This document shows positions 22,630 to 33,500 of a DNA stretch of 64,000 nucleotides, one piece after another. Origin of the DNA: Ligula intestinalis (Eukaryota > Platyhelminthes > Cestoda > Diphyllobothriidea > Diphyllobothriidae). Position 1 is the first letter of the stretch. Each line of letters opens with the position of its first letter. Location of the stretch: assembly GCA_036362985.1 (NCBI GenBank), contig JAYGXS010000002.1, forward strand, positions 92,720,469-92,784,468, in the 5' to 3' direction. The position numbers and the translations under genes are program-made. The notes below the pieces were generated by a model, which worked only from the letters and a program-made list of their open reading frames with translations, was not told where the DNA came from and did not search any database.

Positions 22630-23450
22630 GAGATGTCAATTTAAAAGTACATATCGCTATTCTGTACGAAAGGAACGCAGAGGAATATACCTTGTTACTC
22701 ATGTTCACAGTACTTGGAAGCCTATCAAAAGTTTTGGATAATTATTTCGGCCAGTTCTGGATGGGATGTTGAGGAGAAAGACACTTGCACTGATAAGTGA
22801 GCCGGAGAGTGATTCGCTATTTTTTATGAATACGCCCTATGTGAACTTGAAGGTTTCTACACAAACCGGTCCCATTATTAGTATCTTGGCCAAATACTTT
22901 CAGAATATTTTGGTCGACTGATGTGAAAAAAACGTTATTACCAGTCCCTGTCTCATACACGATCAATTAGCGATCAGTTTTGTCACGGGGCGATGCCTTT
23001 ACAGTGCAGTGTACAGCGGCAACGTCTAGCCTCTTTTATTCCCAAGACTCTGTGAGTTGTTTATGCAAAACATTGAAGCCTGCTGCTCCTGAGGATTTCA
23101 CATTGTCACCTCTTCCACCCGCAAATTAAATCAGTGTTTAGCTATTAACTAGGTCATTTCTGCCTGCCTCGCCATTCTGGCTAGCTGAATTTGGAGTCAT
23201 TGTTGCCCACAAAAACAACCCAACTCCACAGGGAGTCAGTGCGAGATTCGGAGGAGAAGGTGGAGTAGGGTGTTTTTGTCCCCTCGTAAGCTGAGACTCC
23301 CCCTAAAGAAAGCTCCCTACCATGGAGTGACAGGCCTGAATATGGTTATTAACACAGACCTTCTTCGGATCCATCTCTCCTTGCCACAACTACCACCGAA
23401 AAGAAGCAGAGATGCTGACGCATCGAACCTACTTGTTTTGCAGTCTGATA
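22630..23450. other. Intron sequence without recognised feature
   Basis: No motif or repeat match found; it lies between exons 5 and 6 of the minus-strand gene. Confidence 0.4.
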
Positions 23451-23456
23451 TCTCAC

Positions 23457-23813
23457 CTTCTGCTGCTCAACCATCGGACTATGCCCTGATGACGAGTCGT
23501 CATAAGGCATAATCTGTACAACCAGAGGTTGGGTCTTGTCCGGCCTAGGCTCAATTTGTAGGCCTCTTCCACCATCGACCCTATACGGGGAAGCCTCCCG
23601 GAATGGGGCCGTTTTCGTTGCCGCAGGTGCGAATGGCGGTGGCGGTGGTGGAGGCGGCGGCGGTGGAGGCGGTGGTGTTGAGGTCGAACCCGGCGTGAAA
23701 CGAGCTGGAGGCTGCTTTGAGGCTCCACCTGAGACCATATTGGTTGGTGCATTTGCCGTTGGGCGCCGGTATGGTGACTGCTCTCGGGCAGCGTTGGGTC
23801 GTTCTGATGCCTG
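23457..23813 (-). CDS. Exon 5 of the minus-strand scaffold gene (poly-proline)
   Basis: The acceptor is taccactaccag ending at 23814 (a neighbouring cag would shift the start by one residue) and the donor is GTGAGA at 23451-23456. It is 357 nt, phase 0 at both ends, 119 residues. It starts QASERPNAAREQSPYRRP, then has an uninterrupted run of 14 prolines built from mixed CCN codons, then AAATKT-like linker, FREASPYRVDGG and IMPYDDSSSGHSP. The motif E-x-SPYR occurs twice. Poly-proline runs of this type are known ligands of profilin, SH3 and WW domains. That makes an actin- or signalling-linked scaffold plausible but unproven. The GGT/GGC-rich antisense frame is a shadow. Confidence 0.75.
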
Positions 23814-24244
23814 CTGGTAGTGGTAGATAATGGGATGAGGGAAGTACATTTGATGAATCGATACCTCATTGTCTAATGTGAACTGTGCCTTTTCAAATAT
23901 ATAGGTGCTGAATGCCAAGAAGTATGGAGAGTAAACCCCACTGTTTACGTGAACAGTTGGTGCTTCGAAGAATCCACAGCTCGCTTGCGGATAATCGATG
24001 CATTGGCAATCAGTTTACAGGAAAATTCGTTCGCGCTCCGAAAATGGCATAATCAGACGGTCAACGTGGATGTATCTGCTGTACAAAATCCACGGAAGGA
24101 TACACCCAGTCTCTTTTGGGGTTGGCGCGGTGAAAAGCATTCAAAATACGCGCTGTCTCAAGGAGCAGTCTTCCTCAAAGTGAACTAGTACAGGTAACCG
24201 AGAATAGATAGAAAAGGGGAAAAGGTGTGCCAATCACTGGAAAC

Positions 24245-24305
24245 ATATTTTTTTCGTCTGAGCTTTCGGGCAATTACTGGAGTCCATCTTCAGATTTACT
24301 AGCGT
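24245..24305 (-). ncRNA. Hammerhead-like motif
   Basis: On the minus strand, CTGAAGA (fits CUGANGA) is followed by one extra T, a weakened stem with loop ccagtaa, and CGAAAG. The core boxes are intact. The extra base between the first box and the stem is not canonical but recurs in related copies. Confidence 0.3.
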
Positions 24306-24699
24306 CACAGAAAAACAAGCACCAGGTATAGGGGGGCAGGGGCCAATCAACCACTAGTGCCGTCAGTCAGGAGATGCCTGCACAGGGCGATGTATGCCAG
24401 CGCCCGGATGGATAAATCGCTTGACTGAGTTCTCATCCGAGGCCCAGCCTTGAATCAATTCTCGACCTGTCTTGTTGCCGGCGTTGCAAATATACGCTCG
24501 TGACCGGTCTCATAGCCATGGGCAGCCACTTGTGACAATGCATTGCTTCGTCTGACAGCCAGCTTATATTCGTCTATGCATGAACCAAACATGCGTCCAG
24601 TCTATCCCGTGTAATTTCGGGGTCAATTTATACATAGTACTGGCACTGGTGGTTGATTGGCCACCTATAACTGTTGCTAGTTTTTCGTGAATGCTTTTA

Positions 24700-24750
24700 T
24701 ATCTGACGATGGGCTCCAGTAAGAGCCCGAAGGCTCACTTGAATTAGATT
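24700..24750 (+). ncRNA. Hammerhead-like motif, one core change
   Basis: CTGACGA at 24703-24709, one extra T, a perfect stem gggctc-cagtaa-gagccc, then CGAAG in place of CGAAA. Confidence 0.3.
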
Positions 24751-24799
24751 ACCATTCCGGTGATCGAGCCATCTTATCCTTGTTCACCTCTGTCAGTCT

Positions 24800-26900
24800 C
24801 TGAGTCGTAACCCGCCTCTGGTCTTCTTGATTAAGTCTTCCCAACAAGCTCAGGTGGGCGAGAAATTAGAGAGTACAGTGCAAGACTATTACCATAATTA
24901 AGGTGAAATCGGTCGAACTGCCGGTAATGGCCGTTTTCCCTTATTATATTGCGCTTTAAAAACGAAAAGTTGAACACACACACACCTTGGTCAATATTTG
25001 CCCGTAACTGCCTTTTTTCCATGACACTGGAATTGCTGTATTGCAGGTTTAAGGTATTCCTTTTAGCAACAAATTACGAAAGGCTTAAAGGGAACTGTTA
25101 GGAGGAGCTTAAGAGACGGCTAGTATAAAGGCAGCGAGCCGCACTCACGGTAGGCTATCCATCGGCCGACACACGGCAAACGCGGACTGGCAGTCGATCA
25201 AAAATTTAAGCTGCAGTTAGCCGTTGAGTCACAAGCCAATTTTACTTCTACCCATGCCAGGACAGATGCTGATTTGCGCGATGGACATAGTTTTACACGC
25301 GTTTGTTACCCTAAATATGTTGTGCTAATTAAGCCCAAAGACTTCTGCTTTTGCGCTCTTCTTGTCGTGTTTTGCCTTTGGTGGCTCATACGAGAAGTAA
25401 TCAGGCGGTGACATCTCGGTTTAGCTACCGTTGCAACAAAATCAAATTCAGACAATCGTGCTGTTGTTATTTTAAACAATCATCAAGCATTAAGTGGGGA
25501 CAGTAGCTCTGGAAGTGCGTCTAGTAAAAACTGGATGTCGAGTTTACTATTTGGTGTCTGCGGGTGACGGTTTAGTCTGGTTAGCCTACGCCAATAGCAG
25601 CGGCAACACGTACTTCTAACGTCGGTTTGGAAGTTTGTAGGTGACCAATTGCAGCATCATTTCACAAAACATCTAATCTGGTGAAGCTTCATAACAGATG
25701 CTTTGTTTTTTGTCAGTCAGATGTTTAGTCTCGTTTGGGCAGTCAATCAACATTTTACAGTCAATCTTTCAGAATGCTTGTCAACGCAACCAAAGTTTAT
25801 AAGATGAGTTCTGATCATTTTAAACATTTTACACTATCTTTCATATTTTAAATCGAAAAGTGCACAAAACTCACCCAGATTCAAGGAGCTTTCTGAGTTG
25901 ATTTATGCCGGGTTTAAACCTTATTCCTTTAAGAGTCTGCCTTCTTTGAACGGGATGGCTGCTACCACCGCCATGAAATTAGGCAGGCGGCTAAATGCAC
26001 TCAAAGTAAAAAAGTGCTAACAGAAGACAATTTAGAGAAAAATTTAAGCAGAATTTCTTTTCTTTCCCCACAGCCCTGTCATTGGTAATGAACAGTAGCC
26101 ACGGCCGATCAAAAGTTCCGGCAGCTACTTGGGAACCCGTCATTTACCCCCTCTTCGTCTTTTCTTTTATTTTTTTCGATCTTTCTCCTTAAAAACTTGC
26201 CCCTCAACAGTGCTGTTTCGCCGTTCCTTGAGAGGTAACTCCAAAGGCATTTCTGTAGTCTTTCTGTAGCGCACCTTCTCCTAACTCGTGACGCTACAGA
26301 CGAGGTCACTCAGACCATGAGACATCGCGCAAAGGCAGTTATCGGTATGCCTCGGACCAGGTGCAAACTGATTCTCGGCTTGTCAATCTACAGCGGCTCG
26401 ACTTCAATACGTCTAATGAGATTTCCGCATTAGGAGACTAGTCATATTTAATGGGTTGGTCACAATCACTTTGGATACAGACTCAAATGCGGTGACTGAC
26501 GCCAGACATCACTTTGGACACGGCCCTGCTCGGGTGAAGACTTGCGCTTGTTCGAGTCAAATTTCCTCCTACCTATACTTCCAATCTTTCTGTACAGAAT
26601 ATACTTTTCCTACCATTCTGGCCTTCCCACGAATTCTCGCTTCTCCTAAGGAACCACGCCTGGAAGATTGCAGCCGTGAGGGTGAGTCTTATTAGCCGTA
26701 GTACCTCGATATTTCCTTCTCTTTCTCCTCCTCTCCTTCTCATGTTCCTCTTCATATTTCAGCTTCGAGAATGTTGCCTTCAGGAATTCTAGGTAGGTGA
26801 ATGAACGTTTTCGATTAACTAATCAGCATTCAAATGCAATAATCCAAATGGAAGATAGAGTTAAAAAAGTTTAAGCAACCAGTTTCTGAAAAAGACAGCA
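24800..26900. other. Intron sequence, mostly unrecognised
   Basis: Apart from the dispersed repeat at 25.34-25.45 kb (copy of 14.03-14.13 kb), I find no gene, tRNA or element. Confidence 0.4.
25340..25445 (+). repeat. Dispersed repeat, copy 2 of 3
   Basis: Shares cttctgcttttgcgctctt and ggcggtgacatctcggttt with 14.03-14.13 kb. Confidence 0.55.
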
Positions 26901-26904
26901 GTCA

Positions 26905-27165
26905 TCCAGTAGACTTAAACCAAACGTTTCGAGTGATATATAAAGTGCCGGCGAAACATACCAAGACGATGAGCAGGCAGTGACGGGACGACCGAAAGAC
27001 ATAAACTAATTGTAGTACCCGTCTCTCTTCCTCCCCCTTCCCACCCCCTCCCCCCTAATTACAGCTGATTTTTTGCGTAAACTTCCAATAACTCTACCCT
27101 CCCTTTAAATTATTATATTTGCCTGATAATAAATCAATCGAAAACGTTCGTTCGCCTAACTTAAC
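26905..27165 (+). mobile_element. PLE family B 3' fragment
   Basis: From 26909 one frame reads VDLNQTFRVIYKVPAKH, matching VDPNEAFREIYKVPPN at 62.2 kb. It is followed by a CT-rich tract (cttcctcccccttcccac) at the same relative position as in other family B copies, and by an end near aaaacgttcgttcgcct. It lies only ~20 bp from the donor of exon 4. Confidence 0.6.
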
Positions 27166-27187
27166 TCTTGTTTTTTTACCAACTTAC

Positions 27188-27565
27188 CCAGTTTCTCGTA
27201 GGTGAAGGCTGCGCAGCATGTCCAGATCCGTTTATAAAGACAGCGGTTTGCATCTCCGAGGCTGCGTTGCCAGCTTGTCCGAGGTCCGGCACAGAACCAC
27301 CGGTGTGCTCAAACAGAATACTCTTCAGGTTGGCAATGTCTTCAATTTTAGCCAGCAGGGCACGTTTCAGCTGAACTGGACTGCCACGCAGTTCAGCCTG
27401 ACCGGAAGTCCACAGTCGGCGAGAGTAATTGGCTCGATCATTGGCCGGCAGCCGGTCAACATCCACTTGCTGCATGAGGAGTTGGCAGTCCACAACGAGG
27501 GTCTTGAGAATCGCCTGCAGATGACCAATATCGGAAGTGTCTCGCAAGTTTCTCGCGGACTTGGA
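27188..27565 (-). CDS. Exon 4: third copy of the C-x15-D-x5-R-x2-W helical repeat
   Basis: The acceptor catctcttccag ends at 27566 and the donor is GTAAGT at 27182-27187. It is 378 nt, phase 0 at both ends, 126 residues. After SKSARNLRDTSDIGH, residues 16-93 form the repeat: C27, D43, R49 and W52 fall at exactly the same spacing as in exons 1 and 2. NYSRRLW resembles NYSRIRW of exon 2. The helix after it (KRALLAKIEDIANLKSILF) aligns without gaps to exon 2 and ends in EHTGGSVP versus EDTGEPVP. The last third is low-complexity linker. A longer antisense frame on plus is a shadow. No known domain name can be given. Helicity and coiled-coil-like heptads are inferred from the pattern of leucines. 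Confidence 0.8.
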
Positions 27566-28059
27566 CTGGAAGAGATGCGCAACAAGGTGATTTTTGGAAG
27601 TGCACTCATAAGGCGCTGGGACAAAGTGCGCAGTACTGTAAGGCTAGGGCTACTTACCATGAAAAAACCTACAGGTAGTATGTTTCTCTGGATCTGATCC
27701 AGAAAACAACAACCGGAGAACAACTGATCCAACTGAACAACTTTAAAGGTTAAGAGGTGGCTGCTGCAAGCAATGGCGCACAGATGGGCGGGCTGTTAAT
27801 TCTCAAGACGACTTTAGGTACTCTCCACATATAAATCTTCCACCATCTTTAAAAAAGAAGCTCATTGTTCATCCTGAGTAATCAGAAATGTGTTTGGATT
27901 AATTAAGAAGATTCCCCAAAGTGTAAGTTCTGTACGGGGACGTCAGAAGATTTCTTAAATTACCAAAACAAGCATTATGTTAATACTGATCATAGTCTAT
28001 AAGGGAGTTTTCAGTTTTCAATCATAAATGTGCAGAACCATACTGATCGTATCCTATAA

Positions 28060-28625
28060 ATTGGAAAAGCAACTACGTCGGAGAAACTGGAAGACTAATC
28101 AAGACGCGAAGTGCCGAATACGCAGCAGCAGTGTGAAGAAATGGGACCAATTTTCAAGGTGCGGCTCAGTCGACGAGGCCTGGCCACACATTCAAATTTG
28201 ATCAGGCCGAGGACACTCGTGTGAGTCGCGAGTTACTCGAGTCATGATTCATGGACCTCCGATCCATAAACTATTGCAGCGAGTTGCTCAATCCATATTC
28301 CATGCTGAGACTTGATTTGGCCAAAGTAACTCGTTGCCACTTGGGAACGCAGAAACCACCGTGTCGTCTAACGAAAACGTCGGGGAACCAGATAGCCGAG
28401 CAATCATCACGTCCATAGCCACCACGCTCAATGCAAGTTCAACAGGTCACAGCCCACACGCCGGTTATCAATCAAGTAGCGCACAAGCGGGCAATTATCC
28501 TCCATAAGGAGCCATTTATTGTCATAAGTGTGCGTTATAGGCGACCGAACAGTGAGGTTGACCCATCTACGCATTTCTTTCCCCACTTAAAACAATCTGA
28601 TGCGCTTGAAGCTATCACAGTGAAC
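28060..28625 (+). mobile_element. PLE GIY-YIG fragment
   Basis: One plus frame reads NYVGETGRLIKTRSAEYAAA, then a stop, and GHTFKFDQAEDTRVSRELLE. The tail HLKQSDALEAITV ends at 28626. The same order occurs at 62.64-63.08 kb, so they are copies of one family. Stop codons and shifts make it inactive. Confidence 0.65.
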
Positions 28626-28970
28626 TAAAGGCCGTGGCTTAAAGGCTTGCCAACTGATGGGATAACTTGGACACTGCAGTCAGACCGGTGTGTGTCGTAT
28701 TGTGTAGAGTGGCTTACCGCTGGCTGAGAGTCAGGCTCAATGGTTCCTTCTTAAGGTGGCCTTTATGACGCTCCCAGGCGAGAGCCTACCTAGCGAGGTG
28801 CACTGTTGGTGCGCGTGTTGTGTGTTGATCGCGCCAGCCACCTGCGCTCCTCCCCATCTCCGGTCCTCTTCAAATTTGTCGTGATATCGAGTCCCAGTGT
28901 GGGAGTGTTGAGGGAGTGGGGTAAATTCTCCGCAAGTCTAGTTTCACTATAATCCTGGGGGAGTCACCAC
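28626..28970 (+). repeat. PLE-tail repeat R, copy 3
   Basis: Blocks taaaggccgtggcttaaagg, tgagagtcaggctcaatgg and cgcgccagccacctgcgctc are the complement of the copies at 17.94-18.2 kb and 19.7-19.9 kb. Because it directly follows the PLE frame, it shows that R is the PLE 3' untranslated tail. Confidence 0.65.
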
Positions 28971-29089
28971 ATTGCTTGAGCTTGCAGAGGCTCGTAGGGG
29001 ACATCGTCAAGAACGTCGGTTGAACCGTCGTATACTATAAATACTGCAATTCTCTGGGCATGAATTACCCGTTTCTGCTACTGTTTCAA

Positions 29090-29150
29090 CTAATAGGTCT
29101 AATGAAAAATCCTCGACGGATTTAGAAACGTCAGGCGAACAAAGGTCTCG
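29090..29150 (+). ncRNA. Hammerhead-like motif, near-complete
   Basis: CTAATGA at 29099-29105 (one change from CTGATGA), a perfect 6-bp stem aaatcc-tcgac-ggattt, then AGAAAC, then gtcaggcgaa. This copy has no unpaired extra base at the stem foot except an A/A mismatch. It lies about 120 bp beyond repeat R copy 3. Confidence 0.35.
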
Positions 29151-29159
29151 TTCCAGCAA

Positions 29160-29905
29160 TCACTTCTTCTCAGTCGAATAAAACGGTGTCCGCCTGATAC
29201 CATCATGTTTAAATGTACTAGCCAAGCGATGTATGTAAAACGGCATTTTACAATAACATATGAACGCATAGTTACAACGTGCACCTTATATATTACTCAG
29301 ACCGTATCTTTATAGTCGTCGTCGGCGTCGCCCAGATCTCCGTTCTAGCTACCTGAAGTCATTAAATCAAAAAAATACTTGGAGTTTAATCCCAGAACCA
29401 CCGCGTGTAATGTTAAGGGTGCTGACCGCCAAACACAGGCAAGTCAGAGCGGCCTATCTCAATATCCCAAAGCTAGGTCAGCAGTACTAACCTGTTATGG
29501 ATTTGCCCGTCGTTGTGGGTCCACCCATGAGGCCTCTTGGCTGCGCCTTGACTCAAAAGGTAAGTGTGTGTTCTGTCTTAGAACCCTGCACATAAAATGA
29601 ACGTTATTCCACCTACGAATATTCCCGATCGCAGCATACAAATTTTAAGCCCCCAAACTCTATGATTGAACGCACAACTGGCCTTCTAAATGAACTAATA
29701 TCCACACCTGGTATCTTCCGAGGCTACGATTTGGAAAGTTGTTGGCTGAGAATAGCATATGAGCAGTTTGTTCTCCAGTGTTGCTTCGCAAATTCCTTGC
29801 TTATCACGGGCTTTTTCAAGTACTCTCTGCTCTCCTTGTCCACGCTTTCACAGCATATGGTCTTCCCTTGGTCAGTTATCTGACCCGCTTCTTCAACTGT
29901 TTCCT
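29160..29905. other. No recognised feature
   Basis: Short frames of 61-73 codons only, without motifs. Confidence 0.35.
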
Positions 29906-29970
29906 GCTCATGTTTCTGATGAAGAATCTGTGATGGAGATCGAAACGGCAGGCGAATAAAAACGTTCCCC
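29905..29970 (+). ncRNA. Hammerhead-like motif with intact boxes
   Basis: CTGATGA at 29916-29922, a short stem atct/agat with one bulge, CGAAAC at 29941-29946, then ggcaggcgaataaa. The trailing sequence matches the copies at 29.13, 53.92 and (minus) 61.29 kb. Confidence 0.35.
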
Positions 29971-30439
29971 CAACAATCGAATCTCTCCCTATCAGCACGA
30001 AAGCAGTTACGAAGGGAGAAAGGAGTTTATGACCGAGACGTTTTGAAGTTTTATTTTAACCCATCGGAAAAGGCATAATTTGACTCCGGAATGTCAGACA
30101 AACGAAATTATTGCTTCCAGCGATCGAATTTTCTTTTCCTCAGTAACCACCAACGTGTCTTGTCTTGTCATTCTCCTATTTTACTTTGACTTCTTCGTCC
30201 CAACTACACAATGTGAAAGTATTTTCGTTATGAAATGTCTGCATATTCAGCACACTTCTCTCGTAAGGTTTAATCGCGACTCAGGAAGCATAAAAACGAA
30301 ATGCTGTTGGACAGAATGGTTTTGTGAAAGTATCTAGCCACCCATTTCCCCAAGGACGTTTAAGCAAGCCATAGTGGGGTTTTGCTATGGCAGTACGGCT
30401 TACCTTTCTTTATTGGACTTGAGTACTACACGGGATAAT

Positions 30440-33080
30440 CACCAGTTTCTGCCCCATCTCGAAAATGAAAGCCACAAATAGGCCCCAGTGGCTAATAAAC
30501 ACACTGAAGAGGGAGGTTAACCGTAAAGAAAAGCTGTTCCGAACGTATCGGAGAGAATAGACCACCGAGTCATACAACAAGTACAAAGGGCAGAGAAATA
30601 GGGTCAAAGGCCTTGTACTAAAAACCCGCCAAAGTTTCGAGAGTGACCTAATAAACCGTGCAGTAGGAAATCCGAAGGTCTTCTACAACTACATTAGGCA
30701 ATCTACCCGAAATAGAGACCCCATCCCGTTGTTAAAAACGGATGACGGCGGCGAAATTTGCGAGCACAAAGCAAAGGCCGAGCATCTATCCGGGTTCTTT
30801 CAGTCGGTTTTTACGAGAAAGGTCGAGCTAACCGTTACCTATTTTAGTACCGAGGAGAGTTCGACTATTGACTCAGTTGTGCTTACAGAAGTTATTGTTC
30901 TGCAAGAACTTCTTAAGCTCCAAGACACGAAGTCACCAGGAACGGATGGCATACCTGCAAAGCTGTTGATAGAGCTAGCCGTGGAGTTGGCAGAACCCCT
31001 GCAGTTACTCTTTCGGGCCTCCCTAAACACAGGCCAACTGCCATCCGTCTGGAAGACAGCGTGGATCTCATCCATACGCAAAAGTGGGAGTCTGGCGTCC
31101 GCAAACAACTACAAGCCAATAAGCCTTACTGCAATATGTTGCAAAATCATGGAGAAAATTATCAAAATAGAGTTGATGCAATTCTTAGAGTGTCATTGAC
31201 TTCTTTCTGATGAAAAGCACAGATTCCGTAGAGGACGGTCCTGCTTGACAAGTCTGCTCTTCTGTCTAGAGCAATGGACCAGAGCGCTCGATCATGGAAA
31301 TACGGTGCACGCAGTCTTCATAGATTTCAAGAAGGCATTTGACACTGTGCCGCATCAACGTCTCCTATACAAGCTTAGACGTATAGGGGTAACACGCAAC
31401 CTTTTGCGATGGATCGAAAACTTTCTGACTGGCCGAACTCAAACCGTATGTGTTGGTGATCAGCGATCGACGGAGGTGGCAGTTGATAGTGGGGTCCCCC
31501 AAGGTTTTTTTCTGGGTCCTCTCCTTTTCCTTATATATATCGACGACCGCATAAGGGGATTAGACTGCGAAACCACAATGTTTGCCAACGATTTAAAACT
31601 CTGGAAGGTCTTTCGTAGCGAAGAAGATTCAGCAAATCTGCAGGCAGATTCCCACCGACTCGAGCAATGGTCAAACGAGTGGCTCCTGCCATTTAATGTC
31701 ACCAAATGCAACATAATGCGTTTCAGTAGTACTAACACTTCGTGTCGGAGGGTTTACAACCTAAATCGCACACCGCTGCCAGAAGTAGAGGCCCAGAAGG
31801 ATCTGGGGGTGTGGTTCACTCCCTCACTGAAGCCATCACTCCACAGCGTGAAGGTGGTCAAATCCGCAATGTCGAGCTTGTATCTAATCAAGCGCGCCTT
31901 TGGTAAGTTTGATAAAGTTGTCTTTGGCAAGGCCTTCGGCGCGTTTGTGCGACCCCAACTGGAATTTGCCATTCAAGCCTGGAAAACTTGGACAGTCAAA
32001 TACAAAAGCAACCTTGAAAGGGTACAACGACGGGCAACTAAGTTAGTGCGAGGCCATGCGTACCTTCCTTACGAGACATGACTGACCAATCTTGACTTAT
32101 TTCCTCTGGATTACAGACAGCTGCGCGGTGACCTAATACAGGCATTTCGCATGCTGCGGGATCAAAATTGTTGCCTAGCATCCAACGATTTATTTGAGCT
32201 AGCCACTACCACTAGATTGCGCAGACACCCTCTCAAGCTACGTGTGACTCAGGCAAGATTGAAAAAACGAAAATTATTCTTCTCTGAGAGGGTAAACCAG
32301 GCATGGAATGCTCTACCCGCAAACATCGTCATGTCCCCATCTGTGGACACGTTTAAGATGCAGTTGGATCAGCATAGAAAAATACATTATCTGTAACGAC
32401 GCGAGCTAAATTTATCACAGTCAAACCTTTTTTTAAAATACATACGGCTTGCTACTTTTCAGTAATATGTTTGTTTATAATAACTGATTGCATGTTTCAT
32501 CCTCTGGTTCGCATGGGCATAAGATGGGCGCATCTCCGACACCGTGACCACTGCAGTAATCTCCCCGTGTGACCACTAGGATATTGAACAACCGCGATGG
32601 CCTCCTCCTGACATGATCCAAACTCTTTCAGCAGCAGGACATCCGATTTACATGTTCCATTCGCCCCCCCCCATCAGGCGACAGTTTTTCTCCTTAAAAT
32701 CCCACAAATGGCATTCAAAACCAAACTCATGAATGATGCCTACGGAGTTTTTTTACTGTTTGCCCCCTTACCGCAGTTCCATTACTGGCAACGCCACATG
32801 TTCTGCCTGATAGCTATGTACAAAGAGGGAGTTATTTCATGTTTTTCTAGATTTGTTCCCTAGAAGTCAGGTTTTTTCACTTAAAACAAACTCCTTATTT
32901 CGCACACTATTGACCTAGCAAAAGACCAAAACAAATACAATAGTTACTGCGAAAGAAGGGGTTTGGGTTAGTTTTTTTCCTGCCTTCCGGGGTTTTTGAT
33001 GGCGCCAAAGATGTGCTTTACAAATAAACCTTATTATTATTATTTACCGACATTTCCCTAATAAAACTGAACTGAACTGA
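30440..33080 (+). mobile_element. CR1/jockey-like LINE, 5' truncated
   Basis: It consists of a reverse transcriptase frame (30458-32396) and a ~690 bp 3' UTR. The UTR has blocks in common with 9.1-9.8 kb and 52.96-53.37 kb and ends in a short (ACTGA)n tail (actgaactgaactga) near 33070. No endonuclease domain is seen upstream, so the copy is truncated. It lies in the intron between exons 3 and 4 of the minus-strand gene, in the opposite orientation. Confidence 0.85.
30458..32396 (+). pseudogene. Non-LTR reverse transcriptase with three stops
   Basis: One frame stays in register for about 645 codons. Order seen: RPQWLINTLKREVNRKEKLF; the RT entry region SPGTDGIPAKLL; PSVWKTAWISSIRKSG; NYKPISLTAICCKIMEKI; FIDFKKAFDTVPH with the first catalytic aspartate; SGVPQGFFLGPLLFLIYIDD; the catalytic box MFANDLKLW; and LGVWFTPSL. 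The C-terminus has RRATKLVRG, LDYRQLRGD and ERVNQAWNALP. In-frame stops lie at 30558-30560 (TAG), 31197-31199 (TGA) and 32079-32081 (TGA). The normal FADD box is FAND. No frameshift is needed. The enzyme would reverse-transcribe element RNA at the target site; this copy cannot. Confidence 0.85.
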
Positions 33081-33094
33081 GTTAATTAATTTAG

Positions 33095-33500
33095 AAGAGA
33101 AGTTAGCGAGCGTACGTAAGTTGCGTTCGATAAATTCTCCTCGGGCCAGTACACTTATCTGGGAACTAAGTTAAAATGTGTTCATCTTTACGTACAAGTG
33201 AGCTGGGGAGTCACGTCTGGCGTGGCCCACAGTCACCTAGCGGCATGCACTCGTCCGCACTCTGTATGTCTCCCTGCCCTTTCCCCAAGACTGGCTCCAC
33301 CAAACCCTGCTCTCATAACCAGCCTTCCTCTATGGATCCTTTCCCCAGATTTCCGAGACTCATTTGTATGAAAAGAGCGAACACGTTCTAATTTGTACCC
33401 CGTACCCATATGCATGTACTGTACCGACGAGAATTTATCGAAAGCTTACGTACGTTCGCCAACTACTCTTTTGAATTCTCTGATGGGAATTTTTACAACT
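33095..33500. mobile_element. PLE family B terminal repeats, inverted
   Basis: The right part (about 33230-33500, plus) matches 62.36-62.62 kb: gcatgca, tctccctgccctt, accaaaccctgctctcat, gacgagaatttatcgaa, gaattctctgatgggaat. The left part (33095-33180) is the inverted end of the same repeat (ttcgataaattctcctcg). Confidence 0.55.

Larger units (their letters stand above)
24245..24760 (-). mobile_element. PLE fragment bounded by inverted hammerhead-like motifs
   Basis: The minus strand reads a GIY-YIG-like C-terminal region (SCIDEYKLAVRRSNALSQVA, then HGYETGHERIFA) with stops. The two ends carry inverted copies of one stem-loop: minus CTGAAGA at 24287-24293 with CGAAA, and plus CTGACGA at 24703-24709 with a perfect 6-bp stem (gggctc/gagccc) and CGAAG. 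Confidence 0.6.

Noticed and set aside
23536..23820. A glycine-rich protein on the plus strand
   Set aside because: It is the antisense of the poly-proline exon, which has better splice sites and phase agreement.
27218..27697. A 159-codon plus-strand gene
   Set aside because: Antisense shadow of exon 4, which carries the conserved repeat.
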